A stretch of 64,000 nt of DNA from JAJRRH01 sp047638815 (GCA_047638815.1 JBLIMR010000008.1:1-64000), one strand, 5' to 3'. Numbered from the stretch's first letter, positions 27,131 through 36,843 are shown. Notes: generated by a model from the sequence alone, not told the origin. Numbers and translations: made by a program.

Positions 27131-28225
27131 CTAAGCCAGAAGATATTTTTTGCCTGGTCTGGACAATACAACGCCATTAAATTCAAGATTTAGAAGGTTC
27201 GAGGAAACTTTGCTCATCGGTAGCGATGACGACAAACTAATTTCATCGATGGTTATTTCACCATGTTTTCGCAATAGGTCAACTATTTTCTCTTCATCAA
27301 TATTTAACTCAAAAAACATTTGAGATTGCACATTCTTTGGAGATTCATTCTTCCATCCCAACATATCAATGAGCTCTTGAGCGTTGTTTATTAAATGTGC
27401 TCTATTCGATTGAATCAAATAGTTACATCCTTGAGAATAAGTATCCATCGTTCTTCCAGGCACAGCATATACATCACGACTATATCCATTGGCTAAATCT
27501 GCTGTAATCATAGATCCTCCTGTCTTTGCGGATTCAACCACTATAACAGCATCAGCAAGTCCAGCTACTATTCTGTTTCTCATAGGAAATCTTTCTGGAC
27601 CTGCTTTTGTCCCACTGACATATTCGCTCATTACGCCACCTGTTTCCTGCATTTCCTTCGATATGCTTCTGTGAGCAGCTGGATATATTATATCTAAACC
27701 ATGGGCAACTACGCCTATTGTTTGCAAACCGTTTTTCATTGCCTGTTTGTGAGCCGTAACATCTATACCATATGCAAGTCCACTGACAATTATTGGATCA
27801 TAAGGTTTTAGATCTTTTATGAACTGTGCAATGAATTCCTTCCCGTAATGTGTCGCATTTCTTGTGCCCACGATACTAATAATCTTTCGATCACTAAAGC
27901 TAAAACTCCCTTTACAGTACAATAGAATTGGAGAATCTTCACAGTTTTTCAACTTAATGGGATACTCTTTGTCAAGATAGAAAATGCAATTGATACCTTG
28001 CTTCTCAATAAATTTCAATTCTTCAGAAGCACGTTCCATTACGTTGTTTCCAAGAATATTATTGGCAAGTCCTGAATTAATACCCGGAATTTTTAGCAGG
28101 TCTTTTCGAGAAGTCTTGAAGACCTCTTCAACGCCACCACAGTATGCGATAAGTTTTTTTGCGTTAATAGCACCAATGCCATCAAGCAGTGTTATGGCGA
28201 TTTTGTGAATCAAAGAAGTTTCCAA
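27131..28225 (-). CDS. dprA: DNA-processing protein DprA
   Basis: Binds incoming single-stranded DNA and loads RecA during transformation. The product is 364 residues with an N-terminal helix-hairpin-helix/SAM-like domain (TLLDGIGAINAKKL, LKIPGIN), the Rossmann core with SIVGTRNATHYG, GIDVTAHKQA and AVPGRTMDTYSQGCNYLI, and a C-terminal winged helix (about 300-364). The start is TTG at 28225. The longer frame to 28267 runs through a perfect promoter box at 28244-28251, and only starts downstream of it can be transcribed from that promoter. Confidence 0.88.
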   Translation of the reverse strand: METSLIHKIAITLLDGIGAINAKKLIAYCGGVEEVFKTSRKDLLKIPGINSGLANNILGNNVMERASEELKFIEKQGINCIFYLDKEYPIKLKNCEDSPILLYCKGSFSFSDRKIISIVGTRNATHYGKEFIAQFIKDLKPYDPIIVSGLAYGIDVTAHKQAMKNGLQTIGVVAHGLDIIYPAAHRSISKEMQETGGVMSEYVSGTKAGPERFPMRNRIVAGLADAVIVVESAKTGGSMITADLANGYSRDVYAVPGRTMDTYSQGCNYLIQSNRAHLINNAQELIDMLGWKNESPKNVQSQMFFELNIDEEKIVDLLRKHGEITIDEISLSSSLPMSKVSSNLLNLEFNGVVLSRPGKKYLLA

Positions 28226-28243
28226 TTTTTTCAGATCTGTATT

Positions 28244-28251
28244 CAAAGATA
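28244..28251 (-). promoter_or_regulatory. Promoter -7 box of dprA
   Basis: The minus strand reads TATCTTTG, a perfect TAnnTTTG match. A start near 28238 leaves 13 bases before the TTG start codon at 28225. It fixes the dprA start and shares the 48-base divergent region with kdsB. Confidence 0.6.
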
Positions 28252-28273
28252 GAACTAACTTTAACAATTCATT

Positions 28274-29017
28274 ATGAAAGCAGTAGTCATTATTCCGTCA
28301 CGTTACGCCTCAAGCAGGTTTCCAGGTAAACCACTAGCCGTGATCCACGACAAACCTATGGTGCAATGGGTTCGCGAAAACTCAGCGAAAGCAAGTTCGG
28401 TTGATGATGTATACGTAGCAACGGATGACGAAAGAATAGCTGAAGTAGTAAAAAGTACCGGAGGTAAAGTGTTAATGACTAGAGACGATCATCCTAGTGG
28501 GACGGATCGAATAAACGAAGCATATAATCAGTTGAATTCTGAGTATGATGTGATCATTAATGTCCAAGGAGACGAACCATTTGTTGAGCCTGAACATATC
28601 GATTTGCTGGTAAAGTGCTTCGAAGATCCCGAAGTAAACATTGCGACCTTGATCAAGGCATATAAACCCGGAGAGGATATTTTTGATGAGAATAAAATTC
28701 GTGTTGTGATTAATAAAAACATGAAAGCCTTATATTTTTCTCGTTCAGCAATTCCGTTTGTGAAGAATGAAGACCGCAATACATGGCAAGAAAAAACACC
28801 AATGTATCAGCACATAGGCATGTACGCCTATAGACCAAAAACGCTTAAAGAATTAACGATTCTTACTCCCTCCGCCTTGGAAATGGCAGAAAGCTTGGAG
28901 CAACTTCGATGGTTAGAAAATGGCTATGATATTCATACAATGCTGACACATAGTGAATCTTTTAGTGTTGATACGCCCGAAGATTTACAACGATTGATTC
29001 AGCTGCACAAGAAATAG
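28274..29017 (+). CDS. kdsB: CMP-KDO synthetase (3-deoxy-manno-octulosonate cytidylyltransferase)
   Basis: Activates KDO with CTP for attachment to lipid A in the lipopolysaccharide inner core. The 247-residue protein has the nucleotidyltransferase signature IIPSRYASSRFPGKPL, the sugar/CMP-binding TRDDHPSGTDR, VQGDEPFVEP and the C-terminal SVDTPEDLQR. Length is standard. It is divergent from dprA; a TAACTTTA box (7 of 8) ends 10 bases before the ATG. No other LPS gene is adjacent. Confidence 0.95.
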   Translation: MKAVVIIPSRYASSRFPGKPLAVIHDKPMVQWVRENSAKASSVDDVYVATDDERIAEVVKSTGGKVLMTRDDHPSGTDRINEAYNQLNSEYDVIINVQGDEPFVEPEHIDLLVKCFEDPEVNIATLIKAYKPGEDIFDENKIRVVINKNMKALYFSRSAIPFVKNEDRNTWQEKTPMYQHIGMYAYRPKTLKELTILTPSALEMAESLEQLRWLENGYDIHTMLTHSESFSVDTPEDLQRLIQLHKK

Positions 29018-29031
29018 TAGACCTACTATTT
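29012..29031. repeat. Inverted repeat holding the stop codons of both convergent genes
   Basis: AAATAGTAG and CTACTATTT form a perfect 9-bp inverted repeat separated by 2 bases. The kdsB stop (TAG) is in the left arm and the stop of the DUF3109 gene in the right arm. It may act as a weak two-way terminator; there is no T-run. Confidence 0.5.
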
Positions 29032-29607
29032 ACCGTTCTCGCCTTTCCATTGCTCGAACACAATACCCAATTGCTCATACCACTCTTCCCCATAAGCTCG
29101 AATTAAGGGTTCTTTAAGAAATTGATGTGCTGTGACTTTCAACTTATCCCCCAGATCACAAGCGGCTTCACAAATGGGCCAATGGTGATAATTTAAAGCG
29201 GTAAAATCTGAGAGTTGTTTCACTCGAATGGGATACATGTGACAAGAAATGGGTTTGTAAAAATCTATTTCACCCTCGCGATAGGCTTTTTCTATAGAAC
29301 ATTTTGCGATTCCCTTATCGTCAAAAAAAGTAAAGGCACATTCTTTACCATTAATTAATGGTGTCACTTCATCACCGTCTGAATCAATGACTGAAACACC
29401 CTGTTGTTCAACGGCTCTTAGTCCATCTTCCTTCATATAAGGTTTGACCTTCTCGAGAACCTCTTTGAGCTTATCCGACTCTCCTTTTGCAAGTGGTGCA
29501 CCTGAATCACCTGATACGCAACACTCGCCTTTACATGCTGATAGATCGCATACAAAGTGTTTTTCAAAAAGGTCTTCACTGACCAATTTGTCCCCAATAA
29601 TTATCAT
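29026..29607 (-). CDS. DUF3109 (YkgJ-like cysteine cluster) protein
   Basis: Uncharacterised cytoplasmic protein of 193 residues. Eight or more cysteines form metal-cluster-like groups: CDLSACKGECC near the N-terminus, CAFTFFDDKGIAKC in the middle, SCHMYPIRV and CEAACD later. The pattern matches DUF3109 and related zinc/iron-sulfur cysteine cluster proteins of Bacteroidota. No enzyme function is known. It starts 15 bases after the large T9SS protein gene and may share its transcript. Confidence 0.85.
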   Translation of the reverse strand: MIIIGDKLVSEDLFEKHFVCDLSACKGECCVSGDSGAPLAKGESDKLKEVLEKVKPYMKEDGLRAVEQQGVSVIDSDGDEVTPLINGKECAFTFFDDKGIAKCSIEKAYREGEIDFYKPISCHMYPIRVKQLSDFTALNYHHWPICEAACDLGDKLKVTAHQFLKEPLIRAYGEEWYEQLGIVFEQWKGENGK

Positions 29608-29622
29608 GTAAATGGATTTTTT

Positions 29623-32600
29623 TTACTCCGTAGATATTTTAATAAACTTCTTGACTACAGTATTTTCTTGTCCGATGAAAGTAATGAAATAAACACCACT
29701 ATTCAGTCTTGCAATATTCAGTTTGTTGTTCTCTATAGTCCATACACTAATCAATTGACCTTGTTCGTTATTGATTCGAATAGATCGAGCATCCAAAACG
29801 GAAGCAACATCTATATATAGTGTGTTGGATGCAGGTACCGGATATAAAGTTATGTCGTCATTCGACCCTATTTCTGCCACTTCGATTTCTGACATGCTAG
29901 ATGCTCCATCAAAATCAACCTGCTGTAATTGATAGTAGTGTACGCCCCAAGATGGGTTTTTATGTATGAAAGAATAAGACTGTTCTTCCGTTATTGTGCC
30001 TGCTCCGTTTTGAACATTAATTTGCTCCCATTCCAATCCATCTATGGAATGATACAGCTTGAAAAGGTTGTTGTTAATCTCTGTAGCCGTCATCCAAGAT
30101 AAATTGATATCTCTTTCTTGATTTTTAGCCTCGAAAAATAAAAGTTCGATAGGCAGCAATGGATTCAAGATGTCCCCTTGAATAGCAAAATCAGAGAATC
30201 CCGTATATGTGCCTGAAGCCGCAGCATATCCAGTAAATGTGCAAATATCCCCTTCATAGGCAGATGCCAATGGCCAAACATTAGTCTCGGCTCCAGCAGT
30301 TCCACTTGGAGCTCGCATCAATCTATACTCATTGTTCGGTGGAGGTGCAAATGGAGCATTAAGCCCTGTATTTGGATGCATGGTCACAGTATATAGCATT
30401 CCTGCTGGGCCTGTTAAATTCCAATATCCATCATTGGCAAATTCTTCGTAGTCCAAAATACGTTGTGTTGAACTACATAACTGCGTATTATCATATACAT
30501 TCATTATTCCTGGGCTGGCTGGATCAAATATGGCCGAAACATTTCCGGTGCCGGAAGTAATATTCATATTCACTGGATTGTACCCTAATCCACTAGGTCT
30601 ATCGCCCACTGGAAAATCATAGATTCCTGTCAAAACAGCTCTTTCAAGTCTGCCTTCAACGAAACCATCATTTACAGGATATACTCCCGTTGCATTTGGC
30701 GCTTCATATCCCGTTATTGACATAACAGCATTATTCGTCACAACGACTTTCACATCATCTGATGCCGCGTCAATAATTCCAGTTCCAAACTGTAGCTGAT
30801 TGCTCACATTCATGTCACTACCTGCCAGTTCCACTTTCGTGCCGACTGGCTTGTTGATAGAAACATTGTAAAAGGTCTCCGTTCCAGAAAGTATTGAGGA
30901 GCCATCAATTATCTGAGTTCCCAAGCCGACAAAATCAACAAGCGAATTATTTTCGATAAAACCGTTTGACGCAGCACCATTAATCCAATTTCCATGAAGG
31001 GTTAATGTTGAAGTCGTAGTCGGAGAGTTCATATCCAATAAAGAATTGGCGCCTACAAGATTTAAAGATCCTAATATTTCAATATTTCCTCCATCCTGAT
31101 TGATAAGTGCTGCATTGTCTGCAATAAAAATATCTCCATTCACCAATAACTGATCCGTTGCATCAAATACTTCAACGCTGCCCGAAATGGTCAGCGCATT
31201 AACCGAAGCAATCGATCCATAAATACTTGCATCGGCATGTGTTGCATCAATAACCGCATCGTTGGTTACCATAGGAATCTGCACATCTGATGTCGCGGTA
31301 GGAACTTTTAGATTACTCCAGTTTCCACATTCAAACCATTGGTCATCTTGAGCACCAGTCCATATGCCTTCTGAAATAGTGCCTGAATTAACAGGGAAAC
31401 TTACACATGAACCAACATAATCTGGACCATTAGTATTATAACTACCATGATTTGGATAACCGGTCCAATTATTAATATCGCTAATACGAGTTATCCATTC
31501 TAACTTCGAAGCAGCGGTAAATAGTCCTACATACTTAACGCGAGCAATATCAGCCAATCCATCCAAATCAGCACTAAAACATTTCGAACCCGTATATAGT
31601 GTAGAACCACTAGGGCTATTGTAATTTGGCGCAGATTCCCAGCCAACTCCAGTCCACCCATAAAGAACATTCCCTGAATATAAACCGTCTTGAGAATTAC
31701 TACCACCAGTCCATACACCACCCTGCATTATCCATATTTGATCTGTAGCTGTAACATTAAAATCTAAAATCCCCCCACCGTTGAGACTGTAAATAGTCCA
31801 ATTAGCATTATCCAGTACTCCACATAAAAAGACATCAAAATCTGATGATGAGTTTCCAGTTCCTTGGATACAAATCGTTTGTCCTGCCGCAATATCACCT
31901 CCTCCAGTTCTCTGCATTCTGACCACACCTTCATTACCGCCCCAAAAACCTGACGCAGTGTGTTCATAGCCATTGTCAGTAAAATCAATCGAAGTGCTCT
32001 CGCTAATATCTTCAAAGGCAACAAAACATACTTCGTCACCAATAGTTGGAATGTTGTCAAAAACAGCCACAATTGCAAGATCCCCGGCTTCCAAAGTTGT
32101 TGTAGTACTTGGTTCCAAAATAACCTCTTTACCAAGAGACCAGTCCGTGCCGCTACGAACAAATATCATGAAACTGTATTCTGTGGTATTGTTCAAATTT
32201 GTCACCATCACGCCTGTCCCAGTTCCCTTATAAACAACAAAACCTGCGGGCGGACCTATTGATGTTCCAGATCCGAATACAGCATTTGCAACATATGCAG
32301 ATCCATCACCTGTTGGTGTTTGTGTAATTCCCGCTATACCATCAGCCATAATCAATACTTCATCCCAACAACCTGTCGAAGGAAGACTCCAATTCAAAGT
32401 AACTTGAGTATCTCCAGCTAATCCACCATAATTAGGAACATCAATTTGATTGATCATCTGACTTGTTGAGGTAGGGTCAGAATAACGATATTCAGTAGTT
32501 CCAATTGCATAAGCATAAACTCTAAAAGTGTAACCTACTCCTGTAGTTAACCCTGTAACAGTTACATTATTTCCAGTTCCGTTGTATAATACTCGAGAAA

Positions 32601-34983
32601 AATCAGGCCCAATGCCGTAGGTTGATGCCAAGCTATAATCAAGATTTTCACCCAATGCAATGCTAGGATCCAAGGCGGTAACTCCACCAGGTGTTGATTC
32701 TTGTCTCGCGACTATCAAAAAACCATTGTGATTCCCAATCAATGGGTCATTCCAGCTAATATCTATTGTGTTATTCGTTACACACGGTGTCGCTAAATCA
32801 TCAATGATTTCGGGTTTGCTAACAAATACATCCGTGCTTGATGATGATATGAGATAATCCTCTTGCCCAGGCAAGCAATTGTATTCGAAAATCTCTGTGA
32901 AATATTCTGTTCCTGGGTTTAAGCCGGTGACAACAACCGAATTACCATTGCCGTTGTAAATAATAAAGTTATTGACGTCTAATTGGTCTCCAGTACCGAA
33001 AACACTAGTTGCATTGTAGCCACTGTTGTCAATTGGATTAGAGTCTACCGGATTTCCTTCTTGCATTAAAAGCAGTGTGTTGTCACCATCACCACCAAGA
33101 TTCCAAGCTACATTGGCGCTAGTTGTAGTAACGGCAGAAGGTGAGCTTCCTGAGAATATACTTGTGATTGTTGGTTCGGAGCATGTGCTGCAATCTAATC
33201 CCGAGATTGTTATATCATCGAAACCAGCATATTGGCCGTTACCATTTTGAAAAGCTTTCAGGATTAATTCGACTACTCCAACAGAATTCGGTATTGGACT
33301 AATAATGTTGGTCCATCCAGACGAACACCCTCCACTAACACAAATTGTAATTTCACCCTGTGGAATTCCGTCATATACGAATTCATACTTTAAATTATCA
33401 GTACCATTATAAGCCAGAGCGCTCCATTTAAAATCAATTACTACATTTGAAAATGTACTGATGTCTTTGTTGAAAGTTAATGTGTGAACAACTCCAGCAC
33501 CAGCTGTCGGATTATCTAAATCCTCCATTCCCCAAAATAAAGATCCTGAAGCAGGATTAATACTCCCAATACTCCCGACAATAGCCCATGTATCTATATT
33601 AGAATACGCCAGTGGATTTGTGGTATAAGCCCAACCACCTCCTTCAAATCCCTGGAAATCAATGGGTATGAAAACCTGTTCATCATCGACTATCGTAAGA
33701 TCATGGCTAACTATAGGACCTATGGTGCAACTCACGGCATTTTGTAATTCAAAAATCACATTAACATCACCCTCACAGAGAGCGTTATCATTTAACGTAA
33801 TTGAAATGGTTTGCGACATATTCCCAACAAAACTGACTGTCTGAGTCGAATAAGAGTAATGAATGGGATCAGTTGCTGATCCACCTGTGACCACAACATC
33901 AACTGTGTGTGCACCTGCTATACCAGAGGTTACCGTAATGACATGAGTGCCACCAATTTCATTTGCAGAAGCTACAGCCACCGCGAAATTCACAAAATTA
34001 GTGGTAACCGATCCTGATAAAGCAACGAAAACTGTATTGGCGGAAGGGCCTGAAATATCAAGATCCGATAATCCATAATTTCCAACAAATAAGCCGGACT
34101 CTAAGATAACAAAAATGTCTGTAGACACTAAATCACCCAAGCCATCTGTCGTTAAATTAAAAGTAGAAAGGTATCCAGAGCCATCTGTCGTTGATATCAA
34201 AAAATTTGTTGGTGCAGTTAGGGTTATAGTTGAATTTGCAGCAAATCCAGTTGCACTTACGGAAAAAGATTGCGAATCAGAACCATCTGCATCACCTTCA
34301 ATATAATCAAAACCCGTTAACAATGATAGGGAAGTTGTGATTACGGGGCCAGATACACATGTGGTTACACTAAATGTACCAGAGAATGTCTGATTAACCG
34401 TATTATCTCCTGACCAGTTTGAAAAGTTATAGATCGCTGCTAATAAATTAGCTTTAGTATCATTAAGTATTGAACCATTATAAATGGAATTATCAATTTC
34501 AGCAATTGATTGAGCGTTTACACCTAAAGTCAAACCGCTTGGCAGGTTTCCCTCATTTGCTTGAGAGTAATCACCGCCACCTAAACCATCATTACCAAGT
34601 GCGGTAATAAATGTTGGAGAAGAAGCTAAACCCTGATAAGCTATAATTCCATCCCCACCAGTTGAAAAGATTAGAGAGTTAGTTTCACTAACTGTCCCGA
34701 TAGTTGCGCTTGGGGCACTTGTAATTGTAACTACAGTACCGCAGCTTACTCCACCTGGAGGAGCTGTCCAAATAATTGTCCCTTCACCTCCTGGTATCTC
34801 ATCCTCTTCGTTATCTGTAAATGATATTACCTCACTCGCTGGAATATCTACCAAAGCAACAAATGCAAAATTGTCAGTTCCATCTGCATTGTATTGAACA
34901 AATGCTATATCTCCGACAGCCAATTGAGTGTACCCAGTAGTTACAACAAAAATAAAACCAACAAAGAGTAACAGTCTTTTCAT
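29623..34983 (-). CDS. Giant T9SS-secreted multidomain protein (lamin-tail-like, Calx-beta-like, FN3, sorting signal)
   Basis: Secreted or surface-anchored protein of 1786 residues, function unknown. In order: signal peptide (MKRLLLFVGFIFVVTTGYTQ), a lamin-tail-like domain (about 20-190, AVGDIAFVQYNADGTDNFAFVAL), Calx-beta-like region (about 330-440), a jelly-roll segment (about 445-600), three fibronectin-like repeats each with a TGxxxxVTGL-type turn (about 605-985), a second lamin-tail-like domain (about 990-1190), a beta-solenoid of short repeats (about 1200-1420), and a type A sorting domain at the end (LYPVPASNTLYID, SGVYFITFIG). I start at ATG 34983, since the longer GTG frame adds only MGS. 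A promoter and palindrome sit just upstream. Confidence 0.8.
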   Translation of the reverse strand: MKRLLLFVGFIFVVTTGYTQLAVGDIAFVQYNADGTDNFAFVALVDIPASEVISFTDNEEDEIPGGEGTIIWTAPPGGVSCGTVVTITSAPSATIGTVSETNSLIFSTGGDGIIAYQGLASSPTFITALGNDGLGGGDYSQANEGNLPSGLTLGVNAQSIAEIDNSIYNGSILNDTKANLLAAIYNFSNWSGDNTVNQTFSGTFSVTTCVSGPVITTSLSLLTGFDYIEGDADGSDSQSFSVSATGFAANSTITLTAPTNFLISTTDGSGYLSTFNLTTDGLGDLVSTDIFVILESGLFVGNYGLSDLDISGPSANTVFVALSGSVTTNFVNFAVAVASANEIGGTHVITVTSGIAGAHTVDVVVTGGSATDPIHYSYSTQTVSFVGNMSQTISITLNDNALCEGDVNVIFELQNAVSCTIGPIVSHDLTIVDDEQVFIPIDFQGFEGGGWAYTTNPLAYSNIDTWAIVGSIGSINPASGSLFWGMEDLDNPTAGAGVVHTLTFNKDISTFSNVVIDFKWSALAYNGTDNLKYEFVYDGIPQGEITICVSGGCSSGWTNIISPIPNSVGVVELILKAFQNGNGQYAGFDDITISGLDCSTCSEPTITSIFSGSSPSAVTTTSANVAWNLGGDGDNTLLLMQEGNPVDSNPIDNSGYNATSVFGTGDQLDVNNFIIYNGNGNSVVVTGLNPGTEYFTEIFEYNCLPGQEDYLISSSSTDVFVSKPEIIDDLATPCVTNNTIDISWNDPLIGNHNGFLIVARQESTPGGVTALDPSIALGENLDYSLASTYGIGPDFSRVLYNGTGNNVTVTGLTTGVGYTFRVYAYAIGTTEYRYSDPTSTSQMINQIDVPNYGGLAGDTQVTLNWSLPSTGCWDEVLIMADGIAGITQTPTGDGSAYVANAVFGSGTSIGPPAGFVVYKGTGTGVMVTNLNNTTEYSFMIFVRSGTDWSLGKEVILEPSTTTTLEAGDLAIVAVFDNIPTIGDEVCFVAFEDISESTSIDFTDNGYEHTASGFWGGNEGVVRMQRTGGGDIAAGQTICIQGTGNSSSDFDVFLCGVLDNANWTIYSLNGGGILDFNVTATDQIWIMQGGVWTGGSNSQDGLYSGNVLYGWTGVGWESAPNYNSPSGSTLYTGSKCFSADLDGLADIARVKYVGLFTAASKLEWITRISDINNWTGYPNHGSYNTNGPDYVGSCVSFPVNSGTISEGIWTGAQDDQWFECGNWSNLKVPTATSDVQIPMVTNDAVIDATHADASIYGSIASVNALTISGSVEVFDATDQLLVNGDIFIADNAALINQDGGNIEILGSLNLVGANSLLDMNSPTTTSTLTLHGNWINGAASNGFIENNSLVDFVGLGTQIIDGSSILSGTETFYNVSINKPVGTKVELAGSDMNVSNQLQFGTGIIDAASDDVKVVVTNNAVMSITGYEAPNATGVYPVNDGFVEGRLERAVLTGIYDFPVGDRPSGLGYNPVNMNITSGTGNVSAIFDPASPGIMNVYDNTQLCSSTQRILDYEEFANDGYWNLTGPAGMLYTVTMHPNTGLNAPFAPPPNNEYRLMRAPSGTAGAETNVWPLASAYEGDICTFTGYAAASGTYTGFSDFAIQGDILNPLLPIELLFFEAKNQERDINLSWMTATEINNNLFKLYHSIDGLEWEQINVQNGAGTITEEQSYSFIHKNPSWGVHYYQLQQVDFDGASSMSEIEVAEIGSNDDITLYPVPASNTLYIDVASVLDARSIRINNEQGQLISVWTIENNKLNIARLNSGVYFITFIGQENTVVKKFIKISTE

Positions 34984-35009
34984 AGAACCCACTTAAATCA
35001 ATCCACTGA

Positions 35010-35041
35010 CAAAATTAAGGAAACCTTAATTTTATAAGCAA
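35010..35041 (-). promoter_or_regulatory. Promoter of the giant T9SS gene overlapped by a perfect palindrome
   Basis: The minus strand gives TTG (35041-35039), 21 bases, then TAATTTTG (35017-35010), a good Bacteroidota promoter with a 20-base leader to ATG 34983. A perfect 10-bp inverted repeat, AAAATTAAGG/CCTTAATTTT with an AAA loop (35011-35033), covers the -7 box. It may be an operator, or an AT-rich terminator for the upstream ABC operon. Confidence 0.55.
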
Positions 35042-35143
35042 TTTGAATATCAACATTATGTTAACATCCGAATTAACAAATTTAAGAAATTCTTATGTTG
35101 GAATCAAGGCTAATATATTGATTAACAAGAGACTCAGAGTCCT

Positions 35144-35950
35144 TTATAAGTCCCTAGATTGGAGTAGTTTGTAACACCCAAAAATAAGCAGGGCGATATA
35201 GACAAAGACCACTAAAACATCGAATCCCGCAACATACGTTTGGGTCTCTTGAAGGCCGTATTTCGCAAATGGAAGTCTAATGAGATTGCCTATGGATATT
35301 ACCGGAAGTAATTCAGCGGCCATTTCAAACTTAAAGTCAAATCTTAGAAAGAGATGAATAATCCATTCAACGAAGGTGTAAAACATCACCAAAGCGATAG
35401 AGACTCCTGATTTCCTGACAAGCAAGCCGACAAAAAGACAAAAGAGTTGAAAGGCAAATAGGTGCAAAAAATATGCGGGAACAAAGGTGATGTTTTTCAT
35501 TATGAACGACATGCCAGTCACAGGTGACCATAGGAATCCGCATACCAATCCAATTAAAAGAACAACTACACTGAAAAATAAGCTGGTGAGAAAAATCATA
35601 CCTAGCTTGCTAACTAAAATATCTTTCCGACTTAAACCATCTATTACACCTTGCCTAAGCGTTGTGTATGTATATTCATTGCTAATTGAAATTATCACGA
35701 TGAATCCCAATAAAATTGAGAACCATTTATAAACCCAAGTAAGGTTTTGCCATATATCCACAAAATCAAACAATGGTAAGTCACCCAGTGAAATGCCGTT
35801 CATGACTTCGCCAATGCTACCAAGGTAGTTAAGAAAAAGTCTTCCTCCGACAGGAACTAGAATTAAAAAAGTAAGGAATAGGCTACCTAAAACCCAGAAG
35901 TATCTCGTGTTTCTGAGTTTAAATAATTCAATATCAATTAATCTTTTCAT
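35144..35950 (-). CDS. ABC transporter permease (ABC-2 type)
   Basis: Membrane subunit of an exporter, 268 residues with about six TM segments, and an ABC-2/YhgE-like layout: MKRLIDIELFKLRNTRYFW at the start, a large first loop, then paired helices and a C-terminal helix. It overlaps the ATPase gene by 4 bases. It is the last gene of the ECF/DUF4252 operon, which suggests a role in the response this sigma factor controls; the substrate is unknown. Members of this family include peptide-resistance and lantibiotic-immunity exporters. Confidence 0.82.
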   Translation of the reverse strand: MKRLIDIELFKLRNTRYFWVLGSLFLTFLILVPVGGRLFLNYLGSIGEVMNGISLGDLPLFDFVDIWQNLTWVYKWFSILLGFIVIISISNEYTYTTLRQGVIDGLSRKDILVSKLGMIFLTSLFFSVVVLLIGLVCGFLWSPVTGMSFIMKNITFVPAYFLHLFAFQLFCLFVGLLVRKSGVSIALVMFYTFVEWIIHLFLRFDFKFEMAAELLPVISIGNLIRLPFAKYGLQETQTYVAGFDVLVVFVYIALLIFGCYKLLQSRDL

Positions 35951-36843
35951 TTGTTTTGGGCGAGTATTTCAATGAATTGATCCTCTAATTTTCTTTTTAC
36001 CACAGAGAAGTGGCTGAGGTAAACTTTATTATCCGACAGAAATCTGCTGAGCTCTTCGATGTCTGAAGTTTTATCAATTTTTAAAATGTATTTGTCTTTC
36101 CTTTTTTCAAGGGATGAAAGATGCTTGTAGTTTCCAAGCGTCTTCTCTAAGGATATCATGTCTGCACTAGCAACCTCCACTAAATGATGGTCTGAAAATT
36201 CTCCTTCAACATTTCCTTGATGCACCAAGTTGCCATTTTTCAGAACAATAAAACTGCTACAAACCTTTTGTACTTCATCAAGAAGATGACTGGCAAGAAT
36301 TATCGTTTTTCCGCCTTCGGCTATAGTGGTTATGAGTGTTCTTATTTCTGCTATACCCTGAGGATCTAAGCCATTAGTTGGCTCATCAAAAATCAGTACT
36401 TCAGGATCATTTAATAAAGCAGCAGCTATGGCTAGTCGCTGTTTCATTCCTAGCGAATAAGTTTTAAAAGAATGGTCTTTTCTTTCCAATAAGGAAACTT
36501 GATCGAGAACTTGATCTATTCGTAACTCATCCACTCCCTTAATTTTGCAAGAGATTTGAAGGTTCTTATAACCCGATAAGCTCGGATAGAAATTCGGTTT
36601 CTCCAAAATAGAGCCAATTTTCAATCTCAAATGATCAGCGTCTCCTTCCCCAAACCAGGAAAAAGTTCCTGAACTGGGAAGTGTCACACCTAGTATCATT
36701 CCCAGTGTTGTCGTTTTTCCACTACCATTAGGCCCTAGAAAACCAAAAACCTCGCCTTTTTTAATCTCAAGATTCAGATTATTAACTGCCCTGACCTTCT
36801 TGTAGTTTTTGGTCAGACCATTTATTTCAAGTACGTTATTCAT
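35947..36843 (-). CDS. ABC transporter ATP-binding protein
   Basis: ATPase of 298 residues. Walker A GPNGSGKTTT, signature YSLGMKQRLAIAAAL, Walker B VLIFDEPTNGLDPQG and the switch histidine in ASHLLDEV are all intact. The C-terminal 80 residues form the regulatory extension seen in exporters of the BcrA/NatA type. It overlaps the DUF4252 gene upstream by 8 bases and the permease gene by 4, so the three are translationally coupled. Confidence 0.93.
   Translation of the reverse strand: MNNVLEINGLTKNYKKVRAVNNLNLEIKKGEVFGFLGPNGSGKTTTLGMILGVTLPSSGTFSWFGEGDADHLRLKIGSILEKPNFYPSLSGYKNLQISCKIKGVDELRIDQVLDQVSLLERKDHSFKTYSLGMKQRLAIAAALLNDPEVLIFDEPTNGLDPQGIAEIRTLITTIAEGGKTIILASHLLDEVQKVCSSFIVLKNGNLVHQGNVEGEFSDHHLVEVASADMISLEKTLGNYKHLSSLEKRKDKYILKIDKTSDIEELSRFLSDNKVYLSHFSVVKRKLEDQFIEILAQNK

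Noticed and set aside
31764..32262. Overlapping frames of about 100-130 residues on both strands within the giant T9SS gene
   Set aside because: They mirror codons of the large gene and lack start signals or promoters.
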